Source: Chryseomonas sp014190935 (GTDB lineage Bacteria; Pseudomonadota; Gammaproteobacteria; Pseudomonadales; Pseudomonadaceae). From it: a stretch of DNA of 64,000 nt. The stretch is from contig NZ_JACHVV010000005.1 of assembly GCF_014190935.1 (NCBI RefSeq), positions 1 to 64,000 on the forward strand, read 5' to 3'. The position numbers were made by a program, and so were the translations under genes. Positions 1 through 8,532 of the stretch are shown in pieces. The notes under the pieces were generated by a model, which saw nothing but the letters and a program-made list of their open reading frames with translations, had not been told where the DNA came from and made no database searches. The number at the start of each line of letters is the position of its first letter. Position 1 is the stretch's first letter.

Positions 1-77
1 CGTGGACCCCTCGCCCGACTCAGACCTAAGTGCTTGATTTTCAAGCCCCTTCAGCATCTGCGCCGGAAGTGGGGCGC

Positions 78-105
78 ATTATAGGGGAGTTTCAGAGCAG
101 GTCAA
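78..105 (-). promoter_or_regulatory. Near-consensus sigma-70 promoter reading left out of the window
   Basis: On the minus strand TTGACC (100-105) is followed after 16 bp by a perfect TATAAT (78-83), then a GC-rich discriminator (GCGCCCC). It lies just past the pdxJ stop and points away from pdxJ, so it should start a transcript near base 71 whose product lies beyond base 1. A GC-rich discriminator behind a strong promoter is typical of stable-RNA and other stringently controlled genes. No RNA gene can be recognised in the remaining 70 bases. Confidence 0.6.
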
Positions 106-108
106 CAG

Positions 109-849
109 TTATTTTACGACCGCGTTACAGCGGATCAACTCAGCCATGTCCTTGACCGCCTGCTTGAAGCCGACGAAGACCGCCTGGGCAACGATGGCGT
201 GACCGATGTTCAGCTCGTTGATACCTGGCAGCGCCGCGATCGGCTGGACATTATGGTAGTGCAGGCCGTGGCCGGCATTGACCACCAGCCCGAGCCCGGT
301 GGCGAATTCCACCGCCTTGGCCAGGCGCTGCAACTCAAGGGTCTGCTCTTCCCGGGTGTCAGCCTCGGCATAACGACCGGTGTGCAATTCGATCACCGGG
401 GCGCCGCTGTCCTTGGCCGCCTGAATCTGCTGCAGATCCGGGTCTATAAAGAGGGACACTTCCGAAGCCGGCAGCGCGGCAATGGCGTCGCGGATGCGCT
501 GGACCTGACCCAAGACATCCAGGCCACCTTCGGTCGTCAGCTCTTCCCGACGCTCCGGCACCAGGCAGACGTGCTCGGGCCGGATCTCCCGAGCGAACGC
601 CAGCATCTCAGGGGTCAGGGCGACTTCGAGATTCATGCGGGTCTGCAGGAGGTCACGCAGCAGGCGGACATCCCGCTCCTGGATATGGCGACGATCCTCA
701 CGCAGGTGCAGGGTGATGCCATCCGCGCCTGCCTCTTCGGCGTCCAGTGCCGCCTTGACCGGATCAGGGTATCTCGTACCCCGGGCCTGGCGAAGGGTGG
801 CGACATGATCGATGTTGACGCCCAACAGAACACGACTGAACTCTTTCAT
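109..849 (-). CDS. pdxJ: Pyridoxine 5'-phosphate synthase PdxJ
   Basis: This 246-residue protein matches PdxJ, which condenses 3-amino-2-oxopropyl phosphate with deoxyxylulose 5-phosphate to form pyridoxine 5'-phosphate, the last de novo step to vitamin B6. The N-terminal LGVNIDHVATLRQARG stretch (about residues 9-24), the phosphate-binding TLHLREDRRHI segment (about 46-56) and the C-terminal NAGHGLHYHN and ELNIGHAIV segments are family signatures of this TIM barrel. Length is normal for the family. It is the last gene of the lepA-lepB-DUF4845-rnc-era-recO-pdxJ operon and starts 3 bp after the recO stop. acpS, which follows pdxJ in enterobacteria, is not seen. Confidence 0.97.
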   Translation of the reverse strand: MKEFSRVLLGVNIDHVATLRQARGTRYPDPVKAALDAEEAGADGITLHLREDRRHIQERDVRLLRDLLQTRMNLEVALTPEMLAFAREIRPEHVCLVPERREELTTEGGLDVLGQVQRIRDAIAALPASEVSLFIDPDLQQIQAAKDSGAPVIELHTGRYAEADTREEQTLELQRLAKAVEFATGLGLVVNAGHGLHYHNVQPIAALPGINELNIGHAIVAQAVFVGFKQAVKDMAELIRCNAVVK

Positions 850-852
850 GGC

Positions 853-1536
853 TTATTCACTTGGCTTGGCGAACAATTCGCGACTCATCAGGGGTTTGCT
901 GCCCAGGTGCGGCGCCAGGGCCTGGCGCATCAAGCGCTTGGCAGCGCGAACTACCGTGGGATCGTCCCATTCGCCGCGATCCAGTGCCAGGATTTCCGCG
1001 CCGGCCAGACAGCCCGGGCGAACCTCGTCGACGGGCTCGAAGCCCTGATCCGGAATGAAGTGATAGAGGCGCCGGGCTTCGATGGCTCGACCATCCAGGG
1101 CCTGGGACAGTGAAAAGCCGTAGCCCAGCAGGTCGAGCAGACGCCATTCGAAGGTACGCAACAGGGGTTCGACCGGACGCCCCTGGACCAGAGCGGCCAG
1201 GGTCAGACCATAGAGTTCGAAGAGGGCGGGATAGGGATCTTCGGCGGGTAGCAGCCGGACCAGCAGCTCATTGAGATAGAAGCCACTGAAAAGGGCCTGC
1301 CCCTGGAGCAGATAGGGCGGCGCCAGGGCGGCCACCTTCTGCAGATTCTTCAACTCCCCTCGCCCGCTGATCTGCGCCTCGAGCGGAATGAAGGGTCTGG
1401 CCAGACTCCCGGAGCGGGAGCGGGCCGCACGCAAGACGGTACGGACCCGGCCAAAGGCGCCGAACACATCCACCAGCGCACTGCTTTCCCGGTAAGGACG
1501 CGAATGCAGGACGAACAGCGGCTCGGACGCCTGCAT
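853..1536 (-). CDS. recO: DNA repair protein RecO
   Basis: This 227-residue RecO acts in the RecFOR pathway, annealing single strands and helping load RecA onto SSB-coated gaps. The N-terminal OB-fold region (about residues 1-80, with PYRESSALVDVFG) and the all-helical C-terminal part with LRTFEWRLLDLLGYGFSL are typical. The Cys cluster found in some RecO proteins is not evident here. It starts 2 bp after the era stop and ends 3 bp before pdxJ, so it is probably translated from the same mRNA. Confidence 0.95.
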   Translation of the reverse strand: MQASEPLFVLHSRPYRESSALVDVFGAFGRVRTVLRAARSRSGSLARPFIPLEAQISGRGELKNLQKVAALAPPYLLQGQALFSGFYLNELLVRLLPAEDPYPALFELYGLTLAALVQGRPVEPLLRTFEWRLLDLLGYGFSLSQALDGRAIEARRLYHFIPDQGFEPVDEVRPGCLAGAEILALDRGEWDDPTVVRAAKRLMRQALAPHLGSKPLMSRELFAKPSE

Positions 1537-1538
1537 CG

Positions 1539-2444
1539 CTAGAGGTCGGAATAACCCAGAGAGCGCAGGGCACGCTCGTCATCGGACCAGCCGCCTTTGA
1601 CCTTGACCCAGAGATTGAGCATGACCTTGGCGTCGAACAGGGTTTCCATGTCGTGGCGGGCCTCCTGGCCGATCCGCTTGATGCGCTCGCCGGCCTGACC
1701 GATGAGGATTTTCTTCTGGCCATCACGCTCGACCAGAATCAGGCCATGGATGTGCAGCACGCCGTTGTCGTACTTGAATTCCTCGATCTCGACCGCGACC
1801 TGATAGGGCAATTCCGCCCCCAGCTGGCGCATGATCTTTTCCCGGATCAGCTCGGCCGCGAGGAAGCGACTGGATCGGTCGGTGATCTGGTCTTCGGGGA
1901 AAAAGTGGTCGCCTTCCGGCAGGCGCTCGGCGACCAGCTCTTCGAGGGCGTCGAGATTGTGACCGTGCTGGGCGGAAATCGGAATGAGCGCGGCTTCCGG
2001 CAGTTGCTCCTGCAGCCATTGCAGGTGCGGCAGCATGTCGGCCTTGTCTTCCAGGCGATCCATCTTGTTGACGGCGAGCAGCACCGGGCATTTCACGAAG
2101 CGCACCCGCTCCAGCACCATCTGGTCTTCGTCGGTCCAGCGGGTGCGATCGACCACGAACACCACGACGTCCACATCGCGCAGGGCGGTGACGGCCGTCT
2201 TGTTCATGAAGCGGTTGAGCGCCTTCTGGTTTTCCTTGTGCAGACCAGGGGTATCCACATAGATGGTCTGGACCTCGCCCTCGGTCTTGATGCCGAGCAT
2301 GTTGTGGCGGGTGGTCTGCGGCTTGCGCGAGGTGATGGCCAGCTTCTGCCCGAGGATATGGTTGAGCAGCGTGGACTTGCCGACGTTGGGGCGACCCACG
2401 ATGGCTACGTAGCCGCAGCGCGATGCCTTCAGCTCATCATTCAT
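1539..2444 (-). CDS. era: GTPase Era
   Basis: Era is an essential GTPase that binds the 3' end of 16S rRNA and helps 30S maturation. The G1 P-loop GRPNVGKS lies at about residues 17-24, the G3 DTPG and G4 NKMD motifs follow, and the KH RNA-binding domain occupies the last 90 residues (IGQAGERIKRIGQEAR). I chose the ATG at 2444 (301 residues) rather than the one two codons upstream, because GGAG sits 7 nt before it and only 1 nt before the other. The start overlaps the rnc stop by 8 nt, which suggests translational coupling. Confidence 0.97.
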   Translation of the reverse strand: MNDELKASRCGYVAIVGRPNVGKSTLLNHILGQKLAITSRKPQTTRHNMLGIKTEGEVQTIYVDTPGLHKENQKALNRFMNKTAVTALRDVDVVVFVVDRTRWTDEDQMVLERVRFVKCPVLLAVNKMDRLEDKADMLPHLQWLQEQLPEAALIPISAQHGHNLDALEELVAERLPEGDHFFPEDQITDRSSRFLAAELIREKIMRQLGAELPYQVAVEIEEFKYDNGVLHIHGLILVERDGQKKILIGQAGERIKRIGQEARHDMETLFDAKVMLNLWVKVKGGWSDDERALRSLGYSDL

Positions 2445-3126
2445 GACCATTCTCCACGCCCAGGGCGATCAAGGCCGCCGAAGCGGCTATCTGTTCGGCG
2501 ATGCGGCGACTGGCGCCCTGCCCCGTCGTCTTTTCGTTGAGCATGGCGATCTCGCATTCGACGAAGAAGACCCGGCAATGGGGCTCTCCTTCGATGGCGA
2601 CCACCTCGTAGCGCGGCAGGTCGCAGGCACGCGCCTGGAGAAACTCCTGCAGCCGCGTCTTGGGATCCTTGTTGGTATCCACCGGCGTCAGCTCGCGCAG
2701 TTGCGGACCCAGCCAGGCCATGACCCGGTCTTTCGCCGCATCCATGCCGGCATCCAGATAGATGCCGCCGATCAGGGCCTCCATGGCATCGGCGAGAATG
2801 GATTCGCGACGAAAGCCGCCGCTCTTCAGTTCACCGGAACCCAGGCGCAGGTAGTCACCGAGCTCGAAGCTGCGCGCCAGCAGCGCCAGGGTCTCGCCTT
2901 TCACCAGCTTGGCCCGCAAGCGGGACAGCTGGCCTTCGCGAGCCTGGGGGAAGTGATCGTAGAGGGCTTCGCCGATGATGAAGTTGAGGATGGCGTCGCC
3001 GAGAAATTCCAGGCGTTCGTTGTTGCGACCGGCAAAGCTGCGGTGCGTAAGGGCGAGCAGCATCAGGTCCGGGTCCTGGAAGGTATAACCCAGCCGACGC
3101 TCGAGGCGATCTAGAGATAAAGTCAC
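2437..3126 (-). CDS. rnc: Ribonuclease III
   Basis: This 229-residue double-stranded-RNA endonuclease processes rRNA precursors and some mRNAs. The RNase III signature NERLEFLGDAILNFIIGE (about residues 35-52) holds the metal-binding Glu and Asp, with a second acidic pair in LADAMEALIGGIYLDAG. A dsRNA-binding domain fills about residues 155-225. The start codon is GTG and overlaps the upstream DUF4845 stop as GTGA. The 3' end overlaps era by 8 nt. Confidence 0.97.
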   Translation of the reverse strand: MTLSLDRLERRLGYTFQDPDLMLLALTHRSFAGRNNERLEFLGDAILNFIIGEALYDHFPQAREGQLSRLRAKLVKGETLALLARSFELGDYLRLGSGELKSGGFRRESILADAMEALIGGIYLDAGMDAAKDRVMAWLGPQLRELTPVDTNKDPKTRLQEFLQARACDLPRYEVVAIEGEPHCRVFFVECEIAMLNEKTTGQGASRRIAEQIAASAALIALGVENGHE

Positions 3127-3518
3127 GGGAGATTTATACGGAAATCACGATTGAAACGAACGACCAGATCGATGTTGCGGATCAGGTGTTCACGTTTTTC
3201 ATAGTCGAGGTGGATCTGCAGGTGGTTGCCGTCGGCTTCGACGCGCATGGCCTTTTGCAGATCGAGATCACGGATGTCGTTCACCTGCATACCCTTCCCC
3301 ACGTAGCTGTAGACGTCGGACACGCTGCGAATCTGGTTATCGGGGCTGTCGCCGATGGATTCGATGACCTTGGTCAGAGCATTGTAGTCCAGGTAATGCG
3401 GGACGAGTTTCATGGCAGTGCTGGCCAGGAAGGCGATGACGCAGAGTCCGAGCAGACCACCGAGAAACGACAGACCCTGCTGACGCGACGGGAGACCGGA
3501 TACTCTGCGTTCATTCAT
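3123..3518 (-). CDS. DUF4845 domain membrane-anchored protein
   Basis: This 131-residue protein has one membrane segment near the N terminus (about residues 18-38, LSFLGGLLGLCVIAFLASTAM) followed by a roughly 90-residue soluble domain of the DUF4845 type. The biochemical role is unknown. The gene lies between lepB and rnc, as in P. aeruginosa (PA0769), overlapping the lepB stop as ATGA and the rnc GTG start by 4 nt. It may act with the signal peptidase or at the membrane, but that rests on position alone. Confidence 0.85.
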   Translation of the reverse strand: MNERRVSGLPSRQQGLSFLGGLLGLCVIAFLASTAMKLVPHYLDYNALTKVIESIGDSPDNQIRSVSDVYSYVGKGMQVNDIRDLDLQKAMRVEADGNHLQIHLDYEKREHLIRNIDLVVRFNRDFRINLP

Positions 3519-4369
3519 CTGATGATACCTACGCGAGACAGGGTGGGCATGCTCTGCAGCTTGGGCTCCGGCCAGCTCAGCCAGACGGCGAAGGCCTTGC
3601 CGACGATGTTGCGGTCGGGAACCATGCCGAGCAGGTCACGGGGAATGCTGGGATCGTCCCAGTAGCGGCTGTCGTTGGAGTTGTCGCGGTTGTCACCCAT
3701 CATGAAGTAGTGACCGGCCGGCACCTTCCACTCGTGGTCGGGCTCCATGCGGTAGCGGGTCATCTCTTCGCGGATCAGGTGTTCGGCCTTGCCCAGTTGT
3801 TCCTTGAACAGCTTGACGCTGCCCAGCGAGCCCGGCTCGTCACCCACCAGTTCCTCGCTGACACGCTGGCCGTTGATGTACAGCTGCTTGTCGCTGGTAT
3901 AGCGGATGGTATCGCCCGGCACCCCGATCACGCGCTTGATGTAGTTGACGCTGGGATCGCTGGGATAGCGGAACACCATGACGTCGCCACGCTGCGGATC
4001 ACCGATCGGGATGACCTTGAGGTCGATCACCGGCAGGCGGATGCCGTAGGCGAATTTGTTCACCAGGATGAAGTCGCCCACTTCCAAGGTCGGCTTCATG
4101 GAGCCCGAAGGAATCTGGAACGGCTCCACCAGGAAGGATCTCAGGATCAGCACGATGGCCAGGACGGGAAAGAAGGACTTCCCGTACTCGACCAGTGCCG
4201 GCTCCTTGTTCAACTGCTCCAGGACCACGGGATCAGGCTCGCTGACCTGCTGCCCGTAGGTCTGGATCGCCTTGCGACGACGCGGTGCGAGCACCAGCAG
4301 ATCGATGAGCGCCAGGGCGCCGCAGACGGCGACCGCGAGAACCAGCAACAGAGGGAAGTTCCAGGACAT
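3515..4369 (-). CDS. lepB: Signal peptidase I
   Basis: This 284-residue leader peptidase removes signal peptides from exported preproteins at the outer face of the inner membrane. The first membrane segment spans about residues 5-28 and a second about 67-80. The catalytic serine is Ser90 in SGSM and the general-base lysine is Lys145 in YIKRVIGVPGD. The C-terminal GDNRDNSNDSRYWG-type box E is present as GDNRDNSNDSRYW. It starts 5 bp after the lepA stop. Confidence 0.97.
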   Translation of the reverse strand: MSWNFPLLLVLAVAVCGALALIDLLVLAPRRRKAIQTYGQQVSEPDPVVLEQLNKEPALVEYGKSFFPVLAIVLILRSFLVEPFQIPSGSMKPTLEVGDFILVNKFAYGIRLPVIDLKVIPIGDPQRGDVMVFRYPSDPSVNYIKRVIGVPGDTIRYTSDKQLYINGQRVSEELVGDEPGSLGSVKLFKEQLGKAEHLIREEMTRYRMEPDHEWKVPAGHYFMMGDNRDNSNDSRYWDDPSIPRDLLGMVPDRNIVGKAFAVWLSWPEPKLQSMPTLSRVGIIR

Positions 4370-4374
4370 GGGCT

Positions 4375-6174
4375 TCAGCTATCCACCTTGAGCACGGCCA
4401 GGAAGGCCTCTTGAGGAATCTCTACGCTACCAACCTGCTTCATGCGCTTCTTACCCGCCTTCTGCTTTTCCAGCAGCTTGCGCTTACGGGAGACGTCACC
4501 GCCATAGCACTTGGCCAGAACGTTCTTGCGCAGCGCCTTGACGGTGGTACGGGCGACGATCTGACCACCGATGGCTGCCTGGATCGCCACGTCGAACATC
4601 TGCCGCGGGATCAGCTCCTTCATCTTCTCGGTCAGGGCGCGACCCTTGTAGTGCGCCTTGTCGCGATGGACGATCAGGGCCAGGGCGTCGACCTTCTCGC
4701 CGTTGATGAGGACGTCGAGCTTGACCAGGCTGGCCGCCTCGAAGCGATCGAAGCTGTAATCGAGCGACGCATAGCCGCGGCTCACCGACTTCAGGCGGTC
4801 GAAGAAGTCCAGTACCACCTCGTTCATCGGCAGATCGTAGCTGACCTGCACCTGGCTGCTGAGGAATTGCATGTCGCGCTGGACGCCACGCTTCTCGATG
4901 CACAGGGTGATGACGTTGCCCAGGTGCTCCTGGGGTACCAGGATGTTGGCGCGCACGATGGGCTCGCGCATCTCGGCGACGGAGGCCAGATCCGGCAGTT
5001 TCGAGGGGTTGTCGACATAGATGGTGCTGCCATCCTTGAGCACCACCTCGAAGACCACGGTCGGCGCCGTGGTGATGAGGTCGAGATCGTATTCGCGCTC
5101 CAGGCGCTCCTGGATGATCTCCATGTGCAGCATGCCGAGGAAGCCGATGCGGAAGCCGAAGCCGAGGGCCTCGGAGCTTTCCGGCTCGTATTGCAGGGCC
5201 GCGTCGTTGAGGGTGAGCTTCTGCAGCGCTTCGCGGAAGTCCTCGAAATCGTCGGAGCTGACCGGGAACAGACCGGCATAGACCTGCGGCTTGACCCGCT
5301 GGAAGCCCGGCAGCATGGCCACGTCAGGGGTGGCGCTGAGGGTCAGGGTGTCACCAACCGGGGCACCGAGGATTTCCTTGATGCCGGCGATGATGAAGCC
5401 CACTTCACCGGCCTTCAGATCAGGCATCTCGGTGTGCTTGGGCGAGAAGACGCCGACGCTGTCGACCTGGTGCACCTTGCCGGTGGACTTGACCAGGATC
5501 TTGTCGCCCTTCTTGACCCGCCCGTGCTTGACGCGCACCAGCGAGACGACGCCCAGGTAATTGTCGAACCAGGAGTCGATGATCAGCGCCTGCAGGGGCG
5601 CCTCGATCTCGCCTTCCGGCGGCGGAATGACCTTGACCAGCTGTTCGAGCACCTCCGGCACGCCCATGCCGCTCTTGGCACTGCAGGGCACGGCGTCGGT
5701 GGCATCGATGCCGATGATGTGCTCGATCTCGGCCTTGACCTTGTCCGGATCGGCCTGGGGCAGATCCATCTTGTTCAGCACCGGCATGACCTCGAGGCCC
5801 TGCTCGATGGCGGTGTAGCAGTTGGCGACCGACTGGGCTTCGACGCCCTGCCCCGCGTCCACCACCAGCAGCGCGCCTTCGCAGGCGGCCAGCGAGCGGC
5901 TGACTTCATAGGTGAAGTCGACGTGGCCGGGGGTATCGATGAAGTTGAGCTGGTAGGTCTTACCGTCTTCGGCCTTGTAGTACAGCGTGACGCTGTGGGC
6001 CTTGATGGTGATGCCACGCTCACGCTCGAGATCCATGGAATCCAGGACCTGGGCCTCCATTTCTCGGTCGCTCAAACCACCACACATCTGGATGAACCGA
6101 TCCGCAAGCGTCGACTTGCCGTGATCGATGTGGGCGATGATGGAGAAATTGCGGATATGGCTCAGATCACTCAC
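4375..6174 (-). CDS. lepA: Elongation factor 4 (LepA)
   Basis: This 599-residue translational GTPase is associated with ribosome back-translocation and 30S biogenesis. It has the G1 motif AHIDHGKS (about residues 14-21), the DTPGHVDF G3 motif and NKMDLP G4 motif, EF-G-like domains II, III and V, and the unique C-terminal domain ending in KRKLLEKQKAGKKRMK. The length equals the family norm. It heads the operon running to pdxJ. About 100 bp separate it from the mucD terminator, so it probably has its own promoter there. Confidence 0.98.
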   Translation of the reverse strand: MSDLSHIRNFSIIAHIDHGKSTLADRFIQMCGGLSDREMEAQVLDSMDLERERGITIKAHSVTLYYKAEDGKTYQLNFIDTPGHVDFTYEVSRSLAACEGALLVVDAGQGVEAQSVANCYTAIEQGLEVMPVLNKMDLPQADPDKVKAEIEHIIGIDATDAVPCSAKSGMGVPEVLEQLVKVIPPPEGEIEAPLQALIIDSWFDNYLGVVSLVRVKHGRVKKGDKILVKSTGKVHQVDSVGVFSPKHTEMPDLKAGEVGFIIAGIKEILGAPVGDTLTLSATPDVAMLPGFQRVKPQVYAGLFPVSSDDFEDFREALQKLTLNDAALQYEPESSEALGFGFRIGFLGMLHMEIIQERLEREYDLDLITTAPTVVFEVVLKDGSTIYVDNPSKLPDLASVAEMREPIVRANILVPQEHLGNVITLCIEKRGVQRDMQFLSSQVQVSYDLPMNEVVLDFFDRLKSVSRGYASLDYSFDRFEAASLVKLDVLINGEKVDALALIVHRDKAHYKGRALTEKMKELIPRQMFDVAIQAAIGGQIVARTTVKALRKNVLAKCYGGDVSRKRKLLEKQKAGKKRMKQVGSVEIPQEAFLAVLKVDS

Positions 6175-6276
6175 GAATCAGCACTCGAATAGCCAGCGGC
6201 GGAACATCCGCCGGGAAAATAGCGGGGGAGTTTACCTGAATGCGGCAAACAAGGGGACTCGCGCCGTTCGAGCGGA

Positions 6277-6304
6277 CAAAAAGAAGGGGCGGTCGCCCGC
6301 CCCT
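6277..6304 (-). terminator. Rho-independent terminator of mucD
   Basis: On the minus strand an 8-bp stem AGGGGCGG/CCGCCCCT with a 4-nt loop (6285-6304) is followed by TTCTTTTTG. It lies 18 bp after the mucD stop and separates mucD from the lepA operon. Confidence 0.85.
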
Positions 6305-6321
6305 GCTCGCCTGCCTTGCCG

Positions 6322-7746
6322 TTACTTGCCCGGCAGCTTGAAGGTGATGAAGCTGGCGCGACCGTCGCGCACCACGCGCATCGAGATGGAACGACCCGCC
6401 GGCAGCGCCGAGGTGATCTTCTCGAAGGCCGGGGCCGATTCGATCGGCTGGTTGTTCAGGTGGGTGATGACATCGCCCGGACGCAGGCCGATGGCCGCGG
6501 CAGGACCGTCGCCACTCAGCTTGTTGATGACCACGCCGCCCTGGATATCCAGGGTCTTCTTCTGCTCGGGCGTCAGGTTGGCCACGGCGATGCCCAGGCG
6601 ATTGCTGGCCCGGTCGGAGCCACGCTCGCCACCGGAAGCGGCCTGGTCGTCCTTGGGCATGTCGCCCACGGTGACGCTCAGGTTCTGCCGCTTGCCTTCA
6701 CGGATGATCTCCATGTCCGCCTTGGCACCCGGCTTGAGGTTGCCGATCAGGTGCGGCAGGTCGGCGGATTCCTCGATCTTCTGGCCATTGACCGAAAGGA
6801 TGACGTCACCCACCTTGATGCCGCTCTTGGCTGCGGGGCCGTCGTCCAGGGTCTGGGCGACCAGGGCGCCCGCCGGACGATCCAAGCCGAAGGATTCGGC
6901 GAGGTCCTTGTCCACCTCCTGGATGACCACGCCGAGCCAGCCGCGGCTGACCTTGCCTTCGGTCTTCAGCTGATTGGCCACGTTCATGGCGACATCGATC
7001 GGGATGGCGAAGGACAGACCCATGAACCCCCCGGAGCGGGTGAAGATCTGCGAATTGATCCCGACCACCTCACCCTTGAGGTTGAACAGGGGGCCGCCGG
7101 AGTTGCCCGGGTTGATGGCCACGTCGGTCTGGATGAAGGGCACGTAGCTTTCATTGGGCAGGCTGCGACCCTTGGCGCTGACGATACCGGCGGTGACCGA
7201 ATGATCGAAGCCGAAGGGCGAACCGATGGCCAGCACCCACTCACCGACCTTGAGCTGGTCGGAATTGCCCAGCTTGAGGGTAGGCAGGTCCTTGGCGTCG
7301 ATCTTCAGCAGGGCCACGTCGGTGCGGGGATCCGCGCCGATCAGCTTGGCGGTGTGATCACTGCGGTCGGAAAGGCGCACCAGGATCTCGTCGGCATCGG
7401 CGACCACATGGTTGTTGGTCAAGATGTAGCCATCGGGCGAGATGATGAAGCCGGAACCCAGCGACTGGGCCTGCTCCTGCTTGCCCCGGGGACTGCGCGG
7501 CATCTGCGGAATGCTGCGCTCGAAGAACTCACGGATGCCCGGCGGCAGACCTTCCAGGTCCGGCATGGTCATGGAGCCGGCGCCGCGACCTTCGGGAATT
7601 TTCTGACGGGTACTGATGTTGACGACTGCGGGAGACGCGGCCTCGACCAGCCCGGTGAAATCCGGCAGATCGGCCCGAGCCATGGCCGTCAGTCCCATCA
7701 GCCAGAGCCCCATGAGGGCCGCCGTGTAATGCTTTAGATTGCGCAT
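6322..7746 (-). CDS. mucD: Periplasmic serine protease MucD (HtrA/DegP family)
   Basis: MucD is a periplasmic HtrA protease-chaperone that removes misfolded envelope proteins and so lowers AlgU activation. From the ATG at 7746 the protein has 474 residues, the length I recall for P. aeruginosa MucD; an ATG two codons upstream (7752) also has a usable GGAG. A signal peptide (about residues 1-25) is followed by the protease domain with the triad His in TNNHVVADAD, Asp in RTDVALLKID and Ser in NPGNSGGPLF, then two PDZ domains (about 250-470). Here it follows mucA directly, behind a terminator, with no mucB or mucC between. Confidence 0.93.
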   Translation of the reverse strand: MRNLKHYTAALMGLWLMGLTAMARADLPDFTGLVEAASPAVVNISTRQKIPEGRGAGSMTMPDLEGLPPGIREFFERSIPQMPRSPRGKQEQAQSLGSGFIISPDGYILTNNHVVADADEILVRLSDRSDHTAKLIGADPRTDVALLKIDAKDLPTLKLGNSDQLKVGEWVLAIGSPFGFDHSVTAGIVSAKGRSLPNESYVPFIQTDVAINPGNSGGPLFNLKGEVVGINSQIFTRSGGFMGLSFAIPIDVAMNVANQLKTEGKVSRGWLGVVIQEVDKDLAESFGLDRPAGALVAQTLDDGPAAKSGIKVGDVILSVNGQKIEESADLPHLIGNLKPGAKADMEIIREGKRQNLSVTVGDMPKDDQAASGGERGSDRASNRLGIAVANLTPEQKKTLDIQGGVVINKLSGDGPAAAIGLRPGDVITHLNNQPIESAPAFEKITSALPAGRSISMRVVRDGRASFITFKLPGK

Positions 7747-7910
7747 GCGCATGCAGCTCCACTCTATCCAATGACTTGAACACATCGCTGGCGACCTGCC
7801 TTTCCGGGATCGGAGGCACTGTCAGTGACGACTGGCAGCAGAAATACCACGCCCTTGCTGAACGATAGCTTTCGAAGCTTTTTTGCGACCTGGTCGAAAA
7901 TCTCCAGGGC

Positions 7911-7950
7911 AAAAAAAACGGCGCCTGGAGCTGGGCTCCGGGCGCCGTTT
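7911..7950 (-). terminator. Strong terminator after mucA
   Basis: The minus strand carries a long stem, ACGGCGCC-A-GGAGC paired with its complement with one mismatch and a 3-nt loop (7918-7948), followed by eight T residues (7911-7918). It ends the algU-mucA transcript 18 bp past the mucA stop. mucD must therefore depend on readthrough or on its own promoter in the 165 bp before it, where I see no clear promoter. Confidence 0.92.
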
Positions 7951-7968
7951 CGAGGTGAAGCCAGCGGA

Positions 7969-8499
7969 TCAACGCTGGGCAGGAGCGTCCTGCTTCTCAC
8001 CTGCCGCAGGCTTGTCAGCCTTGATTTCAGCGTTGGCCTTGGTGCTTTCTTCGCTGAAGCTGGCCAGTACGGCCGGGCTACGCGCGGGTTGTGGCACGGT
8101 CAGCTGGCTTGGCGCCTGCTGGGCCAGACCCTGGGTGGAGACGTCGGACTGGTTGTACATCCGCACGCCTGCCAGCACGGCGAAGGTCACGGACGCGGCG
8201 ACCGCGACACGACCCAGGCTCGACCAGCGACCCTTGCTCGCCTGAGCAGCAACAGGTGCTGCTGCCGGCGCTGCGGCGACCTCATCACGCTCCAGCGTGG
8301 TGGTGACGCCTTTGGCGATATCCAGATTCGGCAGCATGGGCTCACCGCGGATCACCGCGCTGACCATGGCGTAGCGCGACCAGGTGGCGCGCAATTCCGG
8401 GTCCTTGCTGACCTCGGCGATGACGCGCCGGGTTTCGAATTCGTCCGCTTCGTTATCCATAACAGCGGACAGGGATTCCAGCAGGGCTTCACGACTCAT
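7969..8499 (-). CDS. mucA: Anti-sigma factor MucA with shortened periplasmic domain
   Basis: MucA is the inner-membrane anti-sigma factor that holds AlgU. Residues 1-70 are a clear RseA/MucA anti-sigma domain (MSREALLESLSAVMDNEADE, LRATWSRY), residues about 97-112 the membrane helix (RVAVAASVTFAVLAGVR). The region of the regulated cleavage site is kept as SPAVLASFSEE (141-151), where P. aeruginosa has GPAVLAGYSEE. After it only 25 Lys/Ala/Glu-rich residues remain. The RWHEQRLPIYLRQHVQ segment of P. aeruginosa MucA, in the part that binds MucB, is absent. Length is 176 residues against 194. mucB is also missing. It lies 33 bp after algU. Confidence 0.93.
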   Translation of the reverse strand: MSREALLESLSAVMDNEADEFETRRVIAEVSKDPELRATWSRYAMVSAVIRGEPMLPNLDIAKGVTTTLERDEVAAAPAAAPVAAQASKGRWSSLGRVAVAASVTFAVLAGVRMYNQSDVSTQGLAQQAPSQLTVPQPARSPAVLASFSEESTKANAEIKADKPAAGEKQDAPAQR

Positions 8500-8532
8500 A
8501 CGTATTACCTCTCTAAAAGCTGTCGCCGCTGT

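Noticed and set aside
1..60. A tRNA-like anticodon hairpin (CTTGAAAATCAAG on the minus strand)
   Set aside because: The flanking bases do not form an acceptor stem or T loop, so no tRNA can be supported inside the window.
4411..6192. A 593-codon plus-strand open frame opposite lepA
   Set aside because: Antisense of a conserved gene with repetitive Asp/Leu/Val-rich content; a codon-bias artefact.
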